This document shows, one piece after another, positions 1 to 10,334 of a DNA stretch of 64,000 nucleotides (positions are counted from its first letter, which is position 1; each line of letters opens with the position of its first letter). The position numbers were made by a program, and so were the translations under genes. Source of the stretch: Micromonospora sp. WMMD1128 (lineage in GTDB: Bacteria; Actinomycetota; Actinomycetes; Mycobacteriales; Micromonosporaceae); contig NZ_CP114902.1 of NCBI RefSeq assembly GCF_027497235.1, positions 1,129,501-1,193,500 on the forward strand, given 5' to 3'. The notes beneath the pieces were generated by a model. That model did not search any database and was not told the DNA's origin. It saw only the letters and a program-made list of their open reading frames with translations.

Positions 1-350
1 AGCGGCACGAGGAGCGCATCGCGCTTGCCGGCACCGCCAACCTCACCCGGGGTGGCCTGCTCGACTTCCAGGGCTCGCTGCGCCCCATCCTGGAGGCGCT
101 CGAGGAGGAGGTCGTGCTGCTCAAGCTGATCGGCGAGACCGAACCGAGCACCACCCGGGTGCTCATCGGCGACGAGAACGAGGTCGACAACCTGCGGGCC
201 GCCTCCGTGGTCAGCACCGGCTACGGCCCGGGTGCGACCATCGTCGGTGGGCTCGGCGTGCTCGGGCCGACCCGGATGGACTACCCCGGCAATATCGCCA
301 TGGTGAGGGCCGTGGCACGCTACGTGGGCGAACTGCTGGCCCAGAACTGA
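1..350 (+). CDS. hrcA: Heat-inducible transcription repressor HrcA, 3' end only
   Basis: Partial gene, open at the left edge (reading frame begins at base 3). About 115 C-terminal residues are visible, including the stretch LTRGGLLDF, then [18 protein letters not shown] and [18 protein letters not shown], which match the GAF-like C-terminal half of HrcA. HrcA binds CIRCE operators and represses groE and dnaK/dnaJ-type chaperone genes, with GroEL as corepressor. The dnaJ gene follows after about 70 bp, the usual actinobacterial hrcA-dnaJ2 order. The DNA-binding N-terminus lies outside the window. Confidence 0.95.
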   Translation, partial: RHEERIALAGTANLTRGGLLDFQGSLRPILEALEEEVVLLKLIGETEPSTTRVLIGDENEVDNLRAASVVSTGYGPGATIVGGLGVLGPTRMDYPGNIAMVRAVARYVGELLAQN

Positions 351-422
351 CCAGTCAGGGCCGACGGCCGGCTGCGGCCGACGACCGGCGAACGCGAGAC
401 GAACATGAGGACACCGAACGCA

Positions 423-1568
423 GTGGCCAGGGACTACTACGGCATTCTCGGCGTGAGCCGGGACGCCTCCGACGACGACATCAAGCGTGCCTACCGCAAG
501 CTGGCGCGGCAGTACCACCCGGACGTCAATCCGGACCCGGAGGCACAGGAGAAGTTCAAGGACATCAACGCCGCGTACGAGGTCCTCTCGGACGACCGGA
601 AGCGGCAGATCGTCGACCTGGGCGGCGACCCGCTCGCCCCGGGCGGCGGTGGCGCCGGCGGTCCGGGCGGTCCGGGCGGCGCCGGCCCGTTCGTCGGCTT
701 CCAGGACATCATGGACGCGTTCTTCGGCGGCGCGGCGGGCGGCAGCCGGGGGCCCCGGCCGCGCACCCGGCCCGGCGCCGACGCGATCCTGCGGCTGGAA
801 CTCGACCTCAACGAGACCGCGTTCGGCGTCGAGGCGCCGATCACCGTCGACACCGCGGTGCTCTGCACCACCTGCTCCGGCGCCGGCACCGCCGCCGGCA
901 CCCACCTGGCCACCTGCGAGGCGTGCGGCGGTCGGGGCGAGGTGCAGTCCGTGCAGCGGACGTTCCTCGGTCAGGTGGTCTCCGCCCGGCCGTGCACCGT
1001 CTGCCAGGGCTACGGCACCACGATTCCGCACCCCTGCCCGACCTGCGCCGGTGACGGCCGGGTGCGGACCCGCCGTTCGCTGACCGTCAAGATCCCCGCC
1101 GGGGTCGAGGACGGCATGCGGATCCGGCTGGCCCAGCAGGGCGAGGTCGGCCCGGGCGGCGGCACCGCCGGCGACCTCTACGTCGAGATCCACGAGCGGA
1201 CCCACGACGTCTACTCCCGCAAGGGCGACGACCTGCACTGCCGGGTGACCGTGCCGATGACGGCCGCCGCGCTCGGCACCCGGCTGACCATCAAGACGCT
1301 CGACAGCGAGGAGGTCGTCGACGTCAAGCCGGGCACCCAGCCCGGCAGCACGCTGCGGCTGCGCGCCCGCGGCGTGCCGCACCTGCGCGGCACCGGCCGG
1401 GGTGACCTCTACGTCCACCTGGACGTGCGGACGCCGACCAAGCTCGACGCCGACCAGGAGCGGATGCTGCGCGACTTCGCCAAGACCCGCGGCGAGGAGG
1501 TCGCCGAGCTGACCAAGCAGGGCGGCTTCTTCTCCCGGATGCGCGACGCCTTCAACGGGCACGCCTGA
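423..1568 (+). CDS. dnaJ: Chaperone protein DnaJ (DnaJ2 type)
   Basis: Hsp40 co-chaperone that stimulates DnaK ATPase and delivers unfolded clients. It has an N-terminal J domain with the YHPDVN (HPD) motif, a short Gly-rich linker, four CxxCxGxG zinc modules ([32 protein letters not shown]) and the C-terminal substrate-binding domains. I place the start at GTG 423 ([10 protein letters not shown]), because family members begin right at this motif and an AGGA lies 11 nt upstream. An in-frame ATG at 405 would add six residues (MRTPNA) and has no clear ribosome site. 381 aa. It overlaps nothing and leads directly into rsmE. Confidence 0.95.
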   Translation: MARDYYGILGVSRDASDDDIKRAYRKLARQYHPDVNPDPEAQEKFKDINAAYEVLSDDRKRQIVDLGGDPLAPGGGGAGGPGGPGGAGPFVGFQDIMDAFFGGAAGGSRGPRPRTRPGADAILRLELDLNETAFGVEAPITVDTAVLCTTCSGAGTAAGTHLATCEACGGRGEVQSVQRTFLGQVVSARPCTVCQGYGTTIPHPCPTCAGDGRVRTRRSLTVKIPAGVEDGMRIRLAQQGEVGPGGGTAGDLYVEIHERTHDVYSRKGDDLHCRVTVPMTAAALGTRLTIKTLDSEEVVDVKPGTQPGSTLRLRARGVPHLRGTGRGDLYVHLDVRTPTKLDADQERMLRDFAKTRGEEVAELTKQGGFFSRMRDAFNGHA

Positions 1569-1569
1569 G

Positions 1570-2304
1570 GTGTCGGCGCCGCTGTTCCTGGTCGAGGCGC
1601 TGCCCACCGGCGACACGGTGACGCTCGACGGCCCGGAGGGCCACCACGCGGCCACCGTGCAGCGGCTGCGCGTCGGCGAGGAGCTGCTGCTCGCCGACGG
1701 CCGGGGCGGCACCGCCGCCGCGCTCGTCACCGCCGTCGGCCGGGGCACGCTCGACGCGCGGATCACCTCCCGGGGGTACGCCGACGCGAGCGTCCCCCGG
1801 GTGGTCGTGGCGCAGGGGATCGCCAAGGGCGACCGGGGTGAGCTGGCCGTGCAGGCGATGACCGAGGTCGGGGTGGACGAGATCGTGCCCTGGGCGGCGT
1901 CCCGGTCGGTGGTCCAGTGGCGCGGCGACCGGGGCGTACGGGCCCGGGAGAAGTGGGCGGCCACCGCCCGGGAGGCCGCCAAGCAGGCCCGCCGCCCCTG
2001 GCTGCCGGTGGTGGCCGGCGCCCCGGACGAGTCCACCGCCACGGTGGCCCGGCGCATCGCCGGCGCCGGTGCCGCCTTCGTGCTGCACGAGGAGGCCGAC
2101 GAGCGGCTGAGCACGGTCGAGCTGCCGGCGACCGGTGAGATCGTGCTCGTGGTCGGCCCCGAGGGCGGCATCGCCCCGGCCGAGCTGACCGCGTTCGCCG
2201 GGGCCGGCGCGCGTACCGTCCGCCTCGGCCCGTCGGTGCTGCGTACCTCCACCGCCGGGGTGGCCGCGCTCAGCGTGCTCGCCGCCCGCCTGGGCCGCTG
2301 GTAG
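1570..2304 (+). CDS. rsmE: 16S rRNA (uracil(1498)-N3)-methyltransferase RsmE
   Basis: SPOUT-class methyltransferase that makes m3U1498 in 16S rRNA of the 30S subunit. The 244-aa protein has the N-terminal PUA-like part (GPEGHHAATVQRLRVGEE) and the C-terminal knot with VVGPEGGIAPAELTAF and LGPSVLRTSTAGVAALSVL, the SAM-binding signature. The GTG start is one base after the dnaJ stop (TGAGGTG), so translation is probably coupled to dnaJ. The stop is one base from the convergent ppk2 stop. rsmE next to dnaJ is a common bacterial arrangement. Confidence 0.93.
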   Translation: MSAPLFLVEALPTGDTVTLDGPEGHHAATVQRLRVGEELLLADGRGGTAAALVTAVGRGTLDARITSRGYADASVPRVVVAQGIAKGDRGELAVQAMTEVGVDEIVPWAASRSVVQWRGDRGVRAREKWAATAREAAKQARRPWLPVVAGAPDESTATVARRIAGAGAAFVLHEEADERLSTVELPATGEIVLVVGPEGGIAPAELTAFAGAGARTVRLGPSVLRTSTAGVAALSVLAARLGRW

Positions 2305-2305
2305 G

Positions 2306-3217
2306 TCAGGGGCGCGGGAAGATCGGCACCGGCTGCTCCTCGGGGCCCAGGTCCAGCCCCGCCGGGCCGATGATCAGCGGGTCGGGCGTGCCGACCACAT
2401 CGACGTCCTTGCCGTCGTAGTCGAACCGGTGCAGCACGTGGCGCATCGCCTCCAGCCGGGCCCGCTTCTTGTCGTTGCTCTTCACCACCGTCCACGGCGC
2501 GTCCGCGGTGTCGGTCCAGAAGAACATCGCCTCCTTGGCCTCGGTGTACTCGCCCCAGCGGTCGAGCGACGCCAGGTCCATCGGGGAGAGCTTCCACTGC
2601 CGGACCGGGTCGACCTTGCGCACCACGAACCGGGTCCGCTGCTCGTTGCGGGACACCGAGAACCAGAACTTCACCAGCCGGATGCCGGACCGGACCAGCA
2701 TCCGTTCCAGGTCCGGGGCCTGCCGCAGGAACTCCAGGTATTCGGTGCGGGAACAGAAGCCCATCACCCGCTCCACGCCGGCCCGGTTGTACCAGGACCG
2801 GTCGAAGAGCACGATCTCGCCGGCGGTCGGCAGGTGCCCCAGCCACCGCTGGAAGTACCACTGCCCGGCCTCCCGCTCGTCCGGCTTGACCAGCGCGACC
2901 ACGCTCGCGCCCCGCGGGTTGAGGTGCTCCATGAAACGCTTGATGGTGCCGCCCTTGCCGGCGGCGTCCCGCCCCTCGAAGAGGATCACCAGGCGCTCGC
3001 CGCTCTCCTTCACCCAGTCCTGGAGCTTGAGCAACTCGATCTGGAGCAGACGCTTCTGGTGGTCGTACTCCTCCCGGTCGAGGCGCTGCTCGTAGGGGTA
3101 GTCGTCACGCCAGGTCTCGACCGGGCTGCCGTCGGGCCGCAGCAGCACGGGATCGTCGTCGTGCCCGTCTACCACCCGATAGTCGGCGGTGAGGTCAAGC
3201 AACTCGGTGTCGGCCAT
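2306..3217 (-). CDS. ppk2: Polyphosphate kinase 2 family protein
   Basis: PPK2 kinases transfer phosphate between inorganic polyphosphate and nucleoside di- or monophosphates. The 303-aa protein has Walker A (EGRDAAGKGGTIKRF, about residue 80), the lid region and Walker B (EIVLFDRSWYNRAGVE), plus FWFSVSRNEQRTRF, all typical of single-domain class I PPK2. It lies in the same direction as and 51 bp downstream of an SDR gene, so the two may be cotranscribed. Its 3' end nearly touches rsmE, a very tight convergent junction with no room for a separate terminator. Nucleotide preference cannot be told from sequence alone. Confidence 0.92.
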   Translation of the reverse strand: MADTELLDLTADYRVVDGHDDDPVLLRPDGSPVETWRDDYPYEQRLDREEYDHQKRLLQIELLKLQDWVKESGERLVILFEGRDAAGKGGTIKRFMEHLNPRGASVVALVKPDEREAGQWYFQRWLGHLPTAGEIVLFDRSWYNRAGVERVMGFCSRTEYLEFLRQAPDLERMLVRSGIRLVKFWFSVSRNEQRTRFVVRKVDPVRQWKLSPMDLASLDRWGEYTEAKEAMFFWTDTADAPWTVVKSNDKKRARLEAMRHVLHRFDYDGKDVDVVGTPDPLIIGPAGLDLGPEEQPVPIFPRP

Positions 3218-3268
3218 ACCGCACGTACCTACCCCGTCACGTGGGGTTCGACGCGCCGGACGGGCAGG

Positions 3269-4030
3269 TCAGCTCCGCAGGTAGGAGGCGCCGTTCAGGT
3301 CGACGATCGTGCCGGACGCCCACTCCGCCTCGGGACTGGCCAACCAGTGCACCGCCGCGGCGATCTCCTCCGGACGGGCCACCCGGTGGAACGGCGACTG
3401 CGCCCGCATCGCCTCGCCCCGCTCGTTCTTGAGGTGTTCGTTCGTCATGTCGGTCTCGACGAAGCCGGGCGCCACACAGGCCACCCCGATGCGGTACGGG
3501 GCCAGGGCCACCGCCAGCGACTGCGCCATCGCGTTCATCCCCGCCTTGCTGGCCCCGTACGCGGGATTGGCCGGCTCGCCCCGGAACGCGCCCCGGGAGG
3601 AGACGTTGACGATGCGCCCACCCCGCTCCCGCATGTGCTGGGCGGCGCACCAGGCGGCGTTCGCGGCGCCCACCAGGTTGGTGTCCAGCACCTCGCGCCA
3701 GCGTGACCGCCACTGCTCGTAGCTGCTGTCGAAGACCGGGTGCGGCGGGTCGGCCGGCCCGAACACGCCGGCGTTGTTGACGAGCACGTCCAGGCCGCCG
3801 AGCAGCCGGGCCGCCTCGTCCACCACCGCGCGCACGGCGTCCGGGTCGGCCAGGTCGGCGCGGACCACCACGTGCCCGTCGCCCGGCAGTTCGGCGCGCA
3901 GCGCCTCGGCCAGCTCGGCCGAGTCCCGGTGGTGCACCGCCACCCGGTCCCCGCCGGCCGCGAACGCGCGGGCCACCGCCCGTCCGATGCCCCGCGAGGC
4001 ACCCGTCACCAGCACCGCCCGTCCCGCCAT
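3269..4030 (-). CDS. SDR family NAD(P)-dependent oxidoreductase
   Basis: Classical short-chain dehydrogenase/reductase of 253 aa. It has the Rossmann motif VTGASRGIGRA near the N-terminus, the NNAG motif (VLVNNAGVF), and the catalytic Tyr and Lys in AYGASKAGMN, with PGFVETDM after it, as in 3-oxoacyl-ACP reductase (FabG)-like enzymes. The substrate is unknown. I chose ATG 4030 because AGGA lies 8 nt upstream; an ATG at 4039 would add three residues (MAG) without a ribosome site. The gene is divergent from the HIT gene, and the 93-bp space between them is mostly filled by a 57-bp repeat. Confidence 0.88.
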   Translation of the reverse strand: MAGRAVLVTGASRGIGRAVARAFAAGGDRVAVHHRDSAELAEALRAELPGDGHVVVRADLADPDAVRAVVDEAARLLGGLDVLVNNAGVFGPADPPHPVFDSSYEQWRSRWREVLDTNLVGAANAAWCAAQHMRERGGRIVNVSSRGAFRGEPANPAYGASKAGMNAMAQSLAVALAPYRIGVACVAPGFVETDMTNEHLKNERGEAMRAQSPFHRVARPEEIAAAVHWLASPEAEWASGTIVDLNGASYLRS

Positions 4031-4059
4031 GCCGGCCATCCTGCCGCACCGACGCCGGA

Positions 4060-4116
4060 TGTTAAGCGGGGCCCCTTCCTCTACCGGAGGCGTTAACCGG
4101 GGCCCCTTCCTTACAC
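4060..4116 (+). repeat. 57-bp intergenic repeat, copy 1
   Basis: One of four 57-bp elements that align without gaps (others at 25475, 32459 and 33587). Each has two half-units starting GTTAA and carrying a GGGGCCCC core, and ends in CTTACAC, except copy 2 which ends CTTTCAC. Here it occupies the divergent SDR/HIT region. Its right end stops 7 nt before the HIT start codon. Its left end (ATGTTAAG) gives a possible minus-strand -10 (TAACAT) for the SDR gene. Confidence 0.9.
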
Positions 4117-4117
4117 T
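4112..4117 (+). promoter_or_regulatory. Putative -10 element (TACACT) of a leaderless promoter for the HIT gene
   Basis: TACACT spans the end of repeat copy 1 and is followed by exactly 6 nt before ATG 4124. This is the spacing expected if transcription starts at the A of the start codon. No Shine-Dalgarno sequence is present. Copy 4 of the repeat shows the same arrangement ahead of the dusB gene. No convincing -35 box was seen. Confidence 0.5.
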
Positions 4118-4123
4118 GCTGCG

Positions 4124-4468
4124 ATGGACTGCCTGTTCTGCCGGATCGTCGCCGGGGAGATCCCGGCCACCATCGTCCGCGAGACCGCCACCACCCTCGC
4201 CTTCCGCGACATCGACCCGAAGGCGCCCACCCACGTCCTGGTGATCCCGAAGGAGCACTACGCGGACGTGGTCACGCTGGCGCAGGGCGATTCCGCGCTC
4301 GCCGGTGAGCTGCTCAACACCGCCGCCGTGGTGGCCGAGGAGGAGGGCCTGACGGTGGACGGGTTCCGACTCATGTTCAACACCGGCCCGTACGGCGGCC
4401 AGGAGGTCTTCCACGTGCACGCCCACCTGCTCGGTGGCGCGCCGCTCGGCCCGATGCTCTGCCGGTGA
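4124..4468 (+). CDS. HIT family protein (histidine triad nucleotide-binding)
   Basis: 114-aa HINT-type protein. It starts CLFCRIVAGEIPA and ends with the histidine triad HVHAHLLGG, the nucleotide phosphoramidase active site (middle His-x-His-x-His). HINT proteins hydrolyse phosphoramidates such as adenylated lysine; the physiological substrate is uncertain. There is no ribosome site; a leaderless promoter appears to be supplied by the adjacent 57-bp repeat. The stop overlaps the next start (GTGA), indicating coupling with the serine hydrolase gene. Confidence 0.93.
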   Translation: MDCLFCRIVAGEIPATIVRETATTLAFRDIDPKAPTHVLVIPKEHYADVVTLAQGDSALAGELLNTAAVVAEEEGLTVDGFRLMFNTGPYGGQEVFHVHAHLLGGAPLGPMLCR

Positions 4469-5841
4469 CCGCGATCTCCGACCGGCTCGACCGGATGGTG
4501 CGGCAGGCCCAGGCGACCGGGCGGGTCCCGGCGGTGTCGGCGGCCCTGCACCGGGCCGACCGGCCGCTCTGGACGTGCACGGTGGGCGGGACCGGCAACG
4601 ACACCCCGCTCGACCCGGACACGGTCCTGCGGATCGGCTCGGTCACCAAGACCTTCACCGCGGTGCTCGTCATGCAGTGCCGCGACGACGGGCTGCTCGA
4701 CCTGGACGACCCGGTCGGGCGGCACCTCGACCTGCCCGCGCACGGCGAGCTGACCGTGCGCCGGCTGCTGTCGCACACCGCCGGCCTGCAACGCGAGCCG
4801 CACGGCGACGTGTGGGACACCCTCCGCGTCCCGGGCGTCGACGAGCTGCTCGCCGACCTGGCCCGGGCGGAGCGGGTGCTGCCCACCGGCCGCCGCTTCC
4901 ACTACTCCAACCTCGGCCTGTCGCTGCTCGGCGAGGTGGTCGCCCGGCGGCGCGGCGGCACCTGGGCCGAGGTGCTCGCCGACCGGGTGCTCGGCCCGCT
5001 CGGGCTGAACGCCACCGGGCCCGAGCCGGGGGAGCGGGCGGCCACCGGCCACCTCGTCGACGCGTACTCCGACGAGGCGCACCCGGAGCCGCCCACCGAC
5101 TTCGGCGCGGTGGCGCCGGCCGCCCAGCTCTGGAGCACCGCGCCGGACATGGCCCGCTGGGCGGCGTTCCTGGCCGACCCGGCCGCGCTCGACCCGGACG
5201 GCGCGGTGCTCGCCGCGGCCACCGTCGAGGAGATGCGCTGGCCGCACACCACCACCGACGAGTCGCTCTGGGCGGCCGGCTTCGGCCTCGGGCTGATCCT
5301 GGTGCCACGGCCGGACCGGGTGACCCACGTCGGGCACGACGGCGCGATGCCCGGCTTCCTGGCCGCCGTCTACGGCCGGCGCGGCGGTGACGGCACCGCC
5401 GGCGCCATGGGCTGCGCGGTGCTCGGCTCGTCCGGCACCGGCGTGGCGGTGCTCGACCTGCCCCACGCGCTGCTCGCCGCCGCCGCCGAGCACGACCCGG
5501 CGGAGGTCGAGCCGTGGCGTCCCGGCCCGCCCGCCCCCGCGCACCTGCGCGGGATGCTGGGCCGCTGGTGGGGCGAGGGGTTCGAGTCGGTCTTCTCCTG
5601 GCACGACGGGGCGCTGCGGGCCCGGGGCGCGGACGACCCGGCCGGCAAGCCGCCGTCGGTGTTCGCGCCGCTGCCGGACCGGCCGGACGAGTTCCGCACG
5701 GTCGCCGGCCGGGAGGCCGGCGAGCTGCTCCGGCTCACCCGCGACGAGCGGGGCGTGGTGGTCCGGATGCACTGGGCGACCTACCGGTTCACCCGCCGGC
5801 AGGAGACCTTCGACGGGTACGACTTCCGGGCCGGCGGCTGA
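4465..5841 (+). CDS. Serine hydrolase, beta-lactamase/PBP4* family
   Basis: 458-aa class-C beta-lactamase-like protein. The Ser-x-x-Lys catalytic motif is SVTK in RIGSVTKTFTAV (about residue 54), followed by the Tyr-Ser-Asn motif FHYSNLGLSLL and a C-terminal HxG-type motif in VGHDGAMPGFL. The last ~130 residues form an additional domain common in esterase or D-aminopeptidase relatives. No signal peptide is evident, so a cytosolic esterase or peptidase is likelier than a true beta-lactamase. The GTG start overlaps the HIT stop by 4 bp. It is an insertion relative to the usual HIT-phoH order. Confidence 0.85.
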   Translation: MTAISDRLDRMVRQAQATGRVPAVSAALHRADRPLWTCTVGGTGNDTPLDPDTVLRIGSVTKTFTAVLVMQCRDDGLLDLDDPVGRHLDLPAHGELTVRRLLSHTAGLQREPHGDVWDTLRVPGVDELLADLARAERVLPTGRRFHYSNLGLSLLGEVVARRRGGTWAEVLADRVLGPLGLNATGPEPGERAATGHLVDAYSDEAHPEPPTDFGAVAPAAQLWSTAPDMARWAAFLADPAALDPDGAVLAAATVEEMRWPHTTTDESLWAAGFGLGLILVPRPDRVTHVGHDGAMPGFLAAVYGRRGGDGTAGAMGCAVLGSSGTGVAVLDLPHALLAAAAEHDPAEVEPWRPGPPAPAHLRGMLGRWWGEGFESVFSWHDGALRARGADDPAGKPPSVFAPLPDRPDEFRTVAGREAGELLRLTRDERGVVVRMHWATYRFTRRQETFDGYDFRAGG

Positions 5842-5947
5842 CCGTCGAGCACCGGAAATGGGCACGGTGCGTGCGGTGCCGACCCGATACGATGGAGGGC
5901 AACCGTACGCCGCGCCAGCAGGGCCCGGCGCCGAGATCGGAGAGCAG

Positions 5948-7033
<1,086 letters not shown>

Positions 7034-7051
7034 CCCACCAGAGGAAGACAG

Positions 7052-7525
7052 TTGTCCATCGAGATCGCCAACGAGTCCGGTGTCGAGGTCGACACCGACG
7101 CCGTGCTCGCCGTCGCCCGGCACGCCCTCGACGAGATGGGGGTCAACCCCCTCGCCGAGTTGTCCGTGCTGCTCGTCGACATCGAATACATGTCGGAGCT
7201 GAACCACCGCTGGATGGGCGGTGACGGCCCGACCGACGTGCTCGCCTTCCCCATGGACGAGGGCAGCGTCGACCACGGGCCGGGGGAGAGCGCCCCGGCC
7301 GGCGGCGAGCCGGCCCTGCTCGGCGACATCGTGCTCTGCCCGGAGGTGGCGGCCAAGCAGGCGGCCACCGCCGGGCACTCGTCCGGCGACGAGTTGCACC
7401 TGCTCACCGTGCACGGCGTGCTGCACCTGCTCGGCTACGACCACGCCGAGCCCGAGGAGGAGCGGGAGATGTTCGGTCTCCAGGCCCGGCTGCTGGCCAG
7501 CTGGCGGTCGACCCGGTCGCGGTGA
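7052..7525 (+). CDS. ybeY: Endoribonuclease YbeY (rRNA maturation factor)
   Basis: 157-aa zinc-dependent endoribonuclease acting in 16S rRNA 3'-end maturation and ribosome quality control. The H-x3-H-x5-H zinc motif is [11 protein letters not shown] near the C-terminus; [22 protein letters not shown] is also typical. It uses the rare start TTG 7052, supported by GAGGAAG a few bases upstream and by homology starting there. The stop overlaps the next gene (GTGATGA), so YbeY and the CNNM protein are probably coupled. Confidence 0.94.
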   Translation: MSIEIANESGVEVDTDAVLAVARHALDEMGVNPLAELSVLLVDIEYMSELNHRWMGGDGPTDVLAFPMDEGSVDHGPGESAPAGGEPALLGDIVLCPEVAAKQAATAGHSSGDELHLLTVHGVLHLLGYDHAEPEEEREMFGLQARLLASWRSTRSR

Positions 7526-8910
7526 TGACGTCCCTCGCGGCGGCCGGCGCCGCGGCCGGCCTGCCCGATTTTCAGCTCCTGTTCTTCGGGGCCGGGCTGG
7601 TGGTGCTCGCCGGCCTGATCGCGATGACCGAGGCGGCGCTGGCCGCGGTCTCCCCGGCGCGCGCCGCCGAGCTGGCCCGCGAGGGCGCGCGCGGCGCGCG
7701 GGCGCTCCAGGCGGTCGCCGCTGACGTGGTCCGTCACCTCAACCTGCTGCTCCTGCTCCGCCTGCTTGCCGAACTGACCGCGACCACGCTCGTCGCGCTG
7801 GTGGCGGTCGACACGTTCGGCGCCGGCTGGCGGGCGGCCCTGGTCACCGCCGGGGCGATGACCGTGGTGAGTTTCGTGGTGGTCGGGGTCGCCCCGCGCA
7901 CGCTGGGTCGGCAGCACGCCTACGCGGTCGGCCGGGCGGTCGCGCCGCTGGTGCGGTGGCTGGGCCGGGCGCTCAACCCGCTGGCGTCGCTGCTGATCCT
8001 GATCGGCAACGCGGTCACCCCGGGCAAGGGGTTCCGGGAGGGGCCGTTCGCCACCCAGGTGGAGCTGCGTGAGCTGGTCGACCTGGCCGAGCAACGCGGG
8101 GTGGTGGAGCACGGCGAGCGCCAGATGATCCACTCGGTGTTCGCGCTCGGTGACACCATCGCCCGCGAGGTGATGGTGCCGCGCACCGAGATGGTGTGGA
8201 TAGAGGAACGCAAGACGCTGGCGCAGGCGCTGGCGCTGTTCCTGCGGTCCGGGTTCTCCCGCATCCCGGTGATCGGTGAGAACGTCGACGACGTGCTCGG
8301 CGTGCTCTACCTCAAGGACCTGATCCGGCGTACCCAGGGCGACCGGGAGGCACGGGAGATGCCGGTGGCGGAGCTGATGCGTCAGGCGACGTTCGTGCCG
8401 GAGTCCAAGCCGGTGGACGATCTGCTCTCCGAGATGCAGGCGGCCCGCAACCACCTGGTCATCGTGGTCGACGAGTACGGCGGCACCGGCGGGTTGGTCA
8501 CCATCGAGGACATCCTGGAGGAGATCGTCGGTGAGATCACCGACGAGTACGATGTCGAGCGCCCGCCGGTGGAGCACCTGCCGGACGGGGCCGTGCGGGT
8601 GACCGCCCGGCTGCCGGTGGAGAATCTGGGCGAGCTGTTCGACACCGAGTTGCCCACCGACGAGGTGGAGACGGTCGGCGGGCTGCTGGCGCAGGCCCTC
8701 GGCCGGGTGCCCATCCCGGGCGCGGAGGCCGAGGTGGCCGGCCTGCGGCTGATCGCCGAGGGCACCACCGGCCGGCGCAACCGGATCGACACCGTCCTGG
8801 TGAGCCGGGTCGATCCGGGGTCCGCTCCGGAGGGCACGGGCCGGGGCGAGCCGGTCGAATCCCGTGGCAACCACAACCGTTCCGAGGAGAGGCAACCCGC
8901 CGATGCCTGA
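7522..8910 (+). CDS. Hemolysin family / CNNM-CorC-type transporter protein
   Basis: 462-aa membrane protein with an N-terminal DUF21 (CNNM) domain of about four helices (residues 10-170), two CBS domains (for example [20 protein letters not shown] and [25 protein letters not shown]) and a C-terminal CorC/HlyC domain. Family members are linked to magnesium or cobalt homeostasis; the name hemolysin is historical. The start overlaps the ybeY stop (GTG 7522 or ATG 7525). Same position as Rv2366c in mycobacteria. Confidence 0.9.
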   Translation: MMTSLAAAGAAAGLPDFQLLFFGAGLVVLAGLIAMTEAALAAVSPARAAELAREGARGARALQAVAADVVRHLNLLLLLRLLAELTATTLVALVAVDTFGAGWRAALVTAGAMTVVSFVVVGVAPRTLGRQHAYAVGRAVAPLVRWLGRALNPLASLLILIGNAVTPGKGFREGPFATQVELRELVDLAEQRGVVEHGERQMIHSVFALGDTIAREVMVPRTEMVWIEERKTLAQALALFLRSGFSRIPVIGENVDDVLGVLYLKDLIRRTQGDREAREMPVAELMRQATFVPESKPVDDLLSEMQAARNHLVIVVDEYGGTGGLVTIEDILEEIVGEITDEYDVERPPVEHLPDGAVRVTARLPVENLGELFDTELPTDEVETVGGLLAQALGRVPIPGAEAEVAGLRLIAEGTTGRRNRIDTVLVSRVDPGSAPEGTGRGEPVESRGNHNRSEERQPADA

Positions 8911-9289
8911 GTCACCCGCCGTGCCGGCCGCACTGCCCACCCCCGCCGATCCGGCCGAGCTGAGCGCCGAGGACGGCAAGCTCGTCGTGCTGGCCCGGGG
9001 CGCGCGGGGCCGGGTGGCCGCCGTGGAGGGCGCGGCCGTCCGCGACCAGGACGGCCGGACGTACGCGGCGGCAAGCGTGGCGCTGCCGTCGCTGACGTTG
9101 ACCGCGCTCCAGTTGGCGGTCGCCTCGGCGGTGGCGGCGGGGGCGAGCCGGCTGGAGGCGGCGGCGGTGGTGACCGAGGCGTCGACGCTTGACGGCGCCG
9201 GGCACGCCGCGGTCCGGGATCTCTCCGCCGACGCGCCGATCCACGTGGCCGCGCCGGACGGCGCCGTCCTCGGCACGGTGGTCGAGTGA
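8903..9289 (+). CDS. Cytidine deaminase-like protein lacking zinc ligands
   Basis: 128-aa protein between the CNNM gene and era, where actinobacteria carry a cytidine-deaminase-like gene (Rv2365c in M. tuberculosis, as recalled). The pattern [30 protein letters not shown] follows the deaminase fold, but there is no Cys in the whole protein and no His-Ala-Glu or PCxxC motif, so catalysis by the known mechanism is not expected. Start ATG 8903 is preceded by GAGGAGAGG at a 10-nt distance and overlaps the CNNM stop by 8 bp. A longer in-frame start at 8864 is less likely. It may have a structural or nucleotide-binding role. Confidence 0.72.
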   Translation: MPESPAVPAALPTPADPAELSAEDGKLVVLARGARGRVAAVEGAAVRDQDGRTYAAASVALPSLTLTALQLAVASAVAAGASRLEAAAVVTEASTLDGAGHAAVRDLSADAPIHVAAPDGAVLGTVVE

Positions 9290-10182
9290 CCACGCCCGAG
9301 GAGCGTCCCTACCGGGCCGGTTTCGCCTGTTTCGTCGGCCGGCCCAACGCCGGCAAGTCGACGCTCACCAACGCGATCGTCGGCACCAAGATCGCGATTA
9401 CGTCGAGCAAGCCGCAGACCACCCGGCACATCATCCGAGCGGTGCTGCACCGGCCGGAGTCGCAGCTCGTGCTCGTGGACACGCCCGGCCTGCACCGTCC
9501 GCGTACGCTGCTCGGCGAACGCCTCAACGACCTGGTGCGGGAGACCTGGAGCGAGGTCGACGTGATCGGGCTCTGCGTCCCGGCGAACGAGCCGGTCGGG
9601 CGGGGCGACCGGTTCATCACCGGCGAGCTGTCCAGCCTGAAGGCCACCGTGCTGGCCGTGGTCACCAAGACCGACCTGGTCGACAAGAAGCGGCTGGCCG
9701 AGCAGTTGGTCGCGGTGAGCGAGCTGGCCGAGTTCGCGGCCGTGGTGCCGGTGAGCGCGGTCTCCGGTCATCAGGTGGACACGCTCGTCGACGTGATGAC
9801 CGGCTACCTGCCGGAGTCGCCGCAGCTCTACCCGGACGACATGCTCACCGACGACCCGGAGCAGGTGCTCGTCGCCGAGCTGGTTCGGGAGGCCGCGCTG
9901 GAGGGGGTGCGGGACGAGCTGCCGCACTCCATCGCCGTGGTGGTCGAGGAAATGATTCCGGAGGGCAACCTCACGAAGATCTACGCCGATCTCTACGTGG
10001 AACGGTCGAGCCAGAAGGCGATCGTGATCGGTCACCGGGGCAGCCGGCTCAAGCATGTGGGGACCACCGCGCGCCGGCAGATCGAGGAGCTGCTGGGCAC
10101 CCGGGTCTATCTCGATCTGCACGTGCGCGTGGCGAAGGACTGGCAGCGGGATCCGAAGCAGCTGCGCAAGCTCGGCTTCTGA
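9286..10182 (+). CDS. era: GTPase Era
   Basis: 298-aa GTPase that binds the 3' end of 16S rRNA and assists 30S assembly. G1 is GRPNAGKST, G3 is DTPGLH, G4 is TKTD and G5 lies near SAVSG. The C-terminal KH domain includes VIGHRGSRLKHVGTTAR and ends in the conserved KDWQRDPKQLRKLGF. The GTG start overlaps the upstream stop (GTGA), so era is translated as part of the phoH-ybeY-CNNM-deaminase-like-era operon, all concerned with ribosome maturation apart from the CNNM and deaminase-like members. Confidence 0.96.
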   Translation: MTTPEERPYRAGFACFVGRPNAGKSTLTNAIVGTKIAITSSKPQTTRHIIRAVLHRPESQLVLVDTPGLHRPRTLLGERLNDLVRETWSEVDVIGLCVPANEPVGRGDRFITGELSSLKATVLAVVTKTDLVDKKRLAEQLVAVSELAEFAAVVPVSAVSGHQVDTLVDVMTGYLPESPQLYPDDMLTDDPEQVLVAELVREAALEGVRDELPHSIAVVVEEMIPEGNLTKIYADLYVERSSQKAIVIGHRGSRLKHVGTTARRQIEELLGTRVYLDLHVRVAKDWQRDPKQLRKLGF

Positions 10183-10334
10183 GGCGTCGCGCCGGCACGC
10201 GGCCGGCATCCGCTGGGCAGGATCAGTCAGACCTATGGGACATCTCACGTTCAGTGGCTGTCTTTACCCGTTTCACAGGTTGCCCGAGCAGGGTAGGGAC
10301 CGTCGTCACTATCCCCGGACCCTGCCGCGAGCTG

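Noticed and set aside
7435..10248. 937-aa antisense open frame over CNNM and era
   Set aside because: Shadow of conserved genes; repetitive composition.
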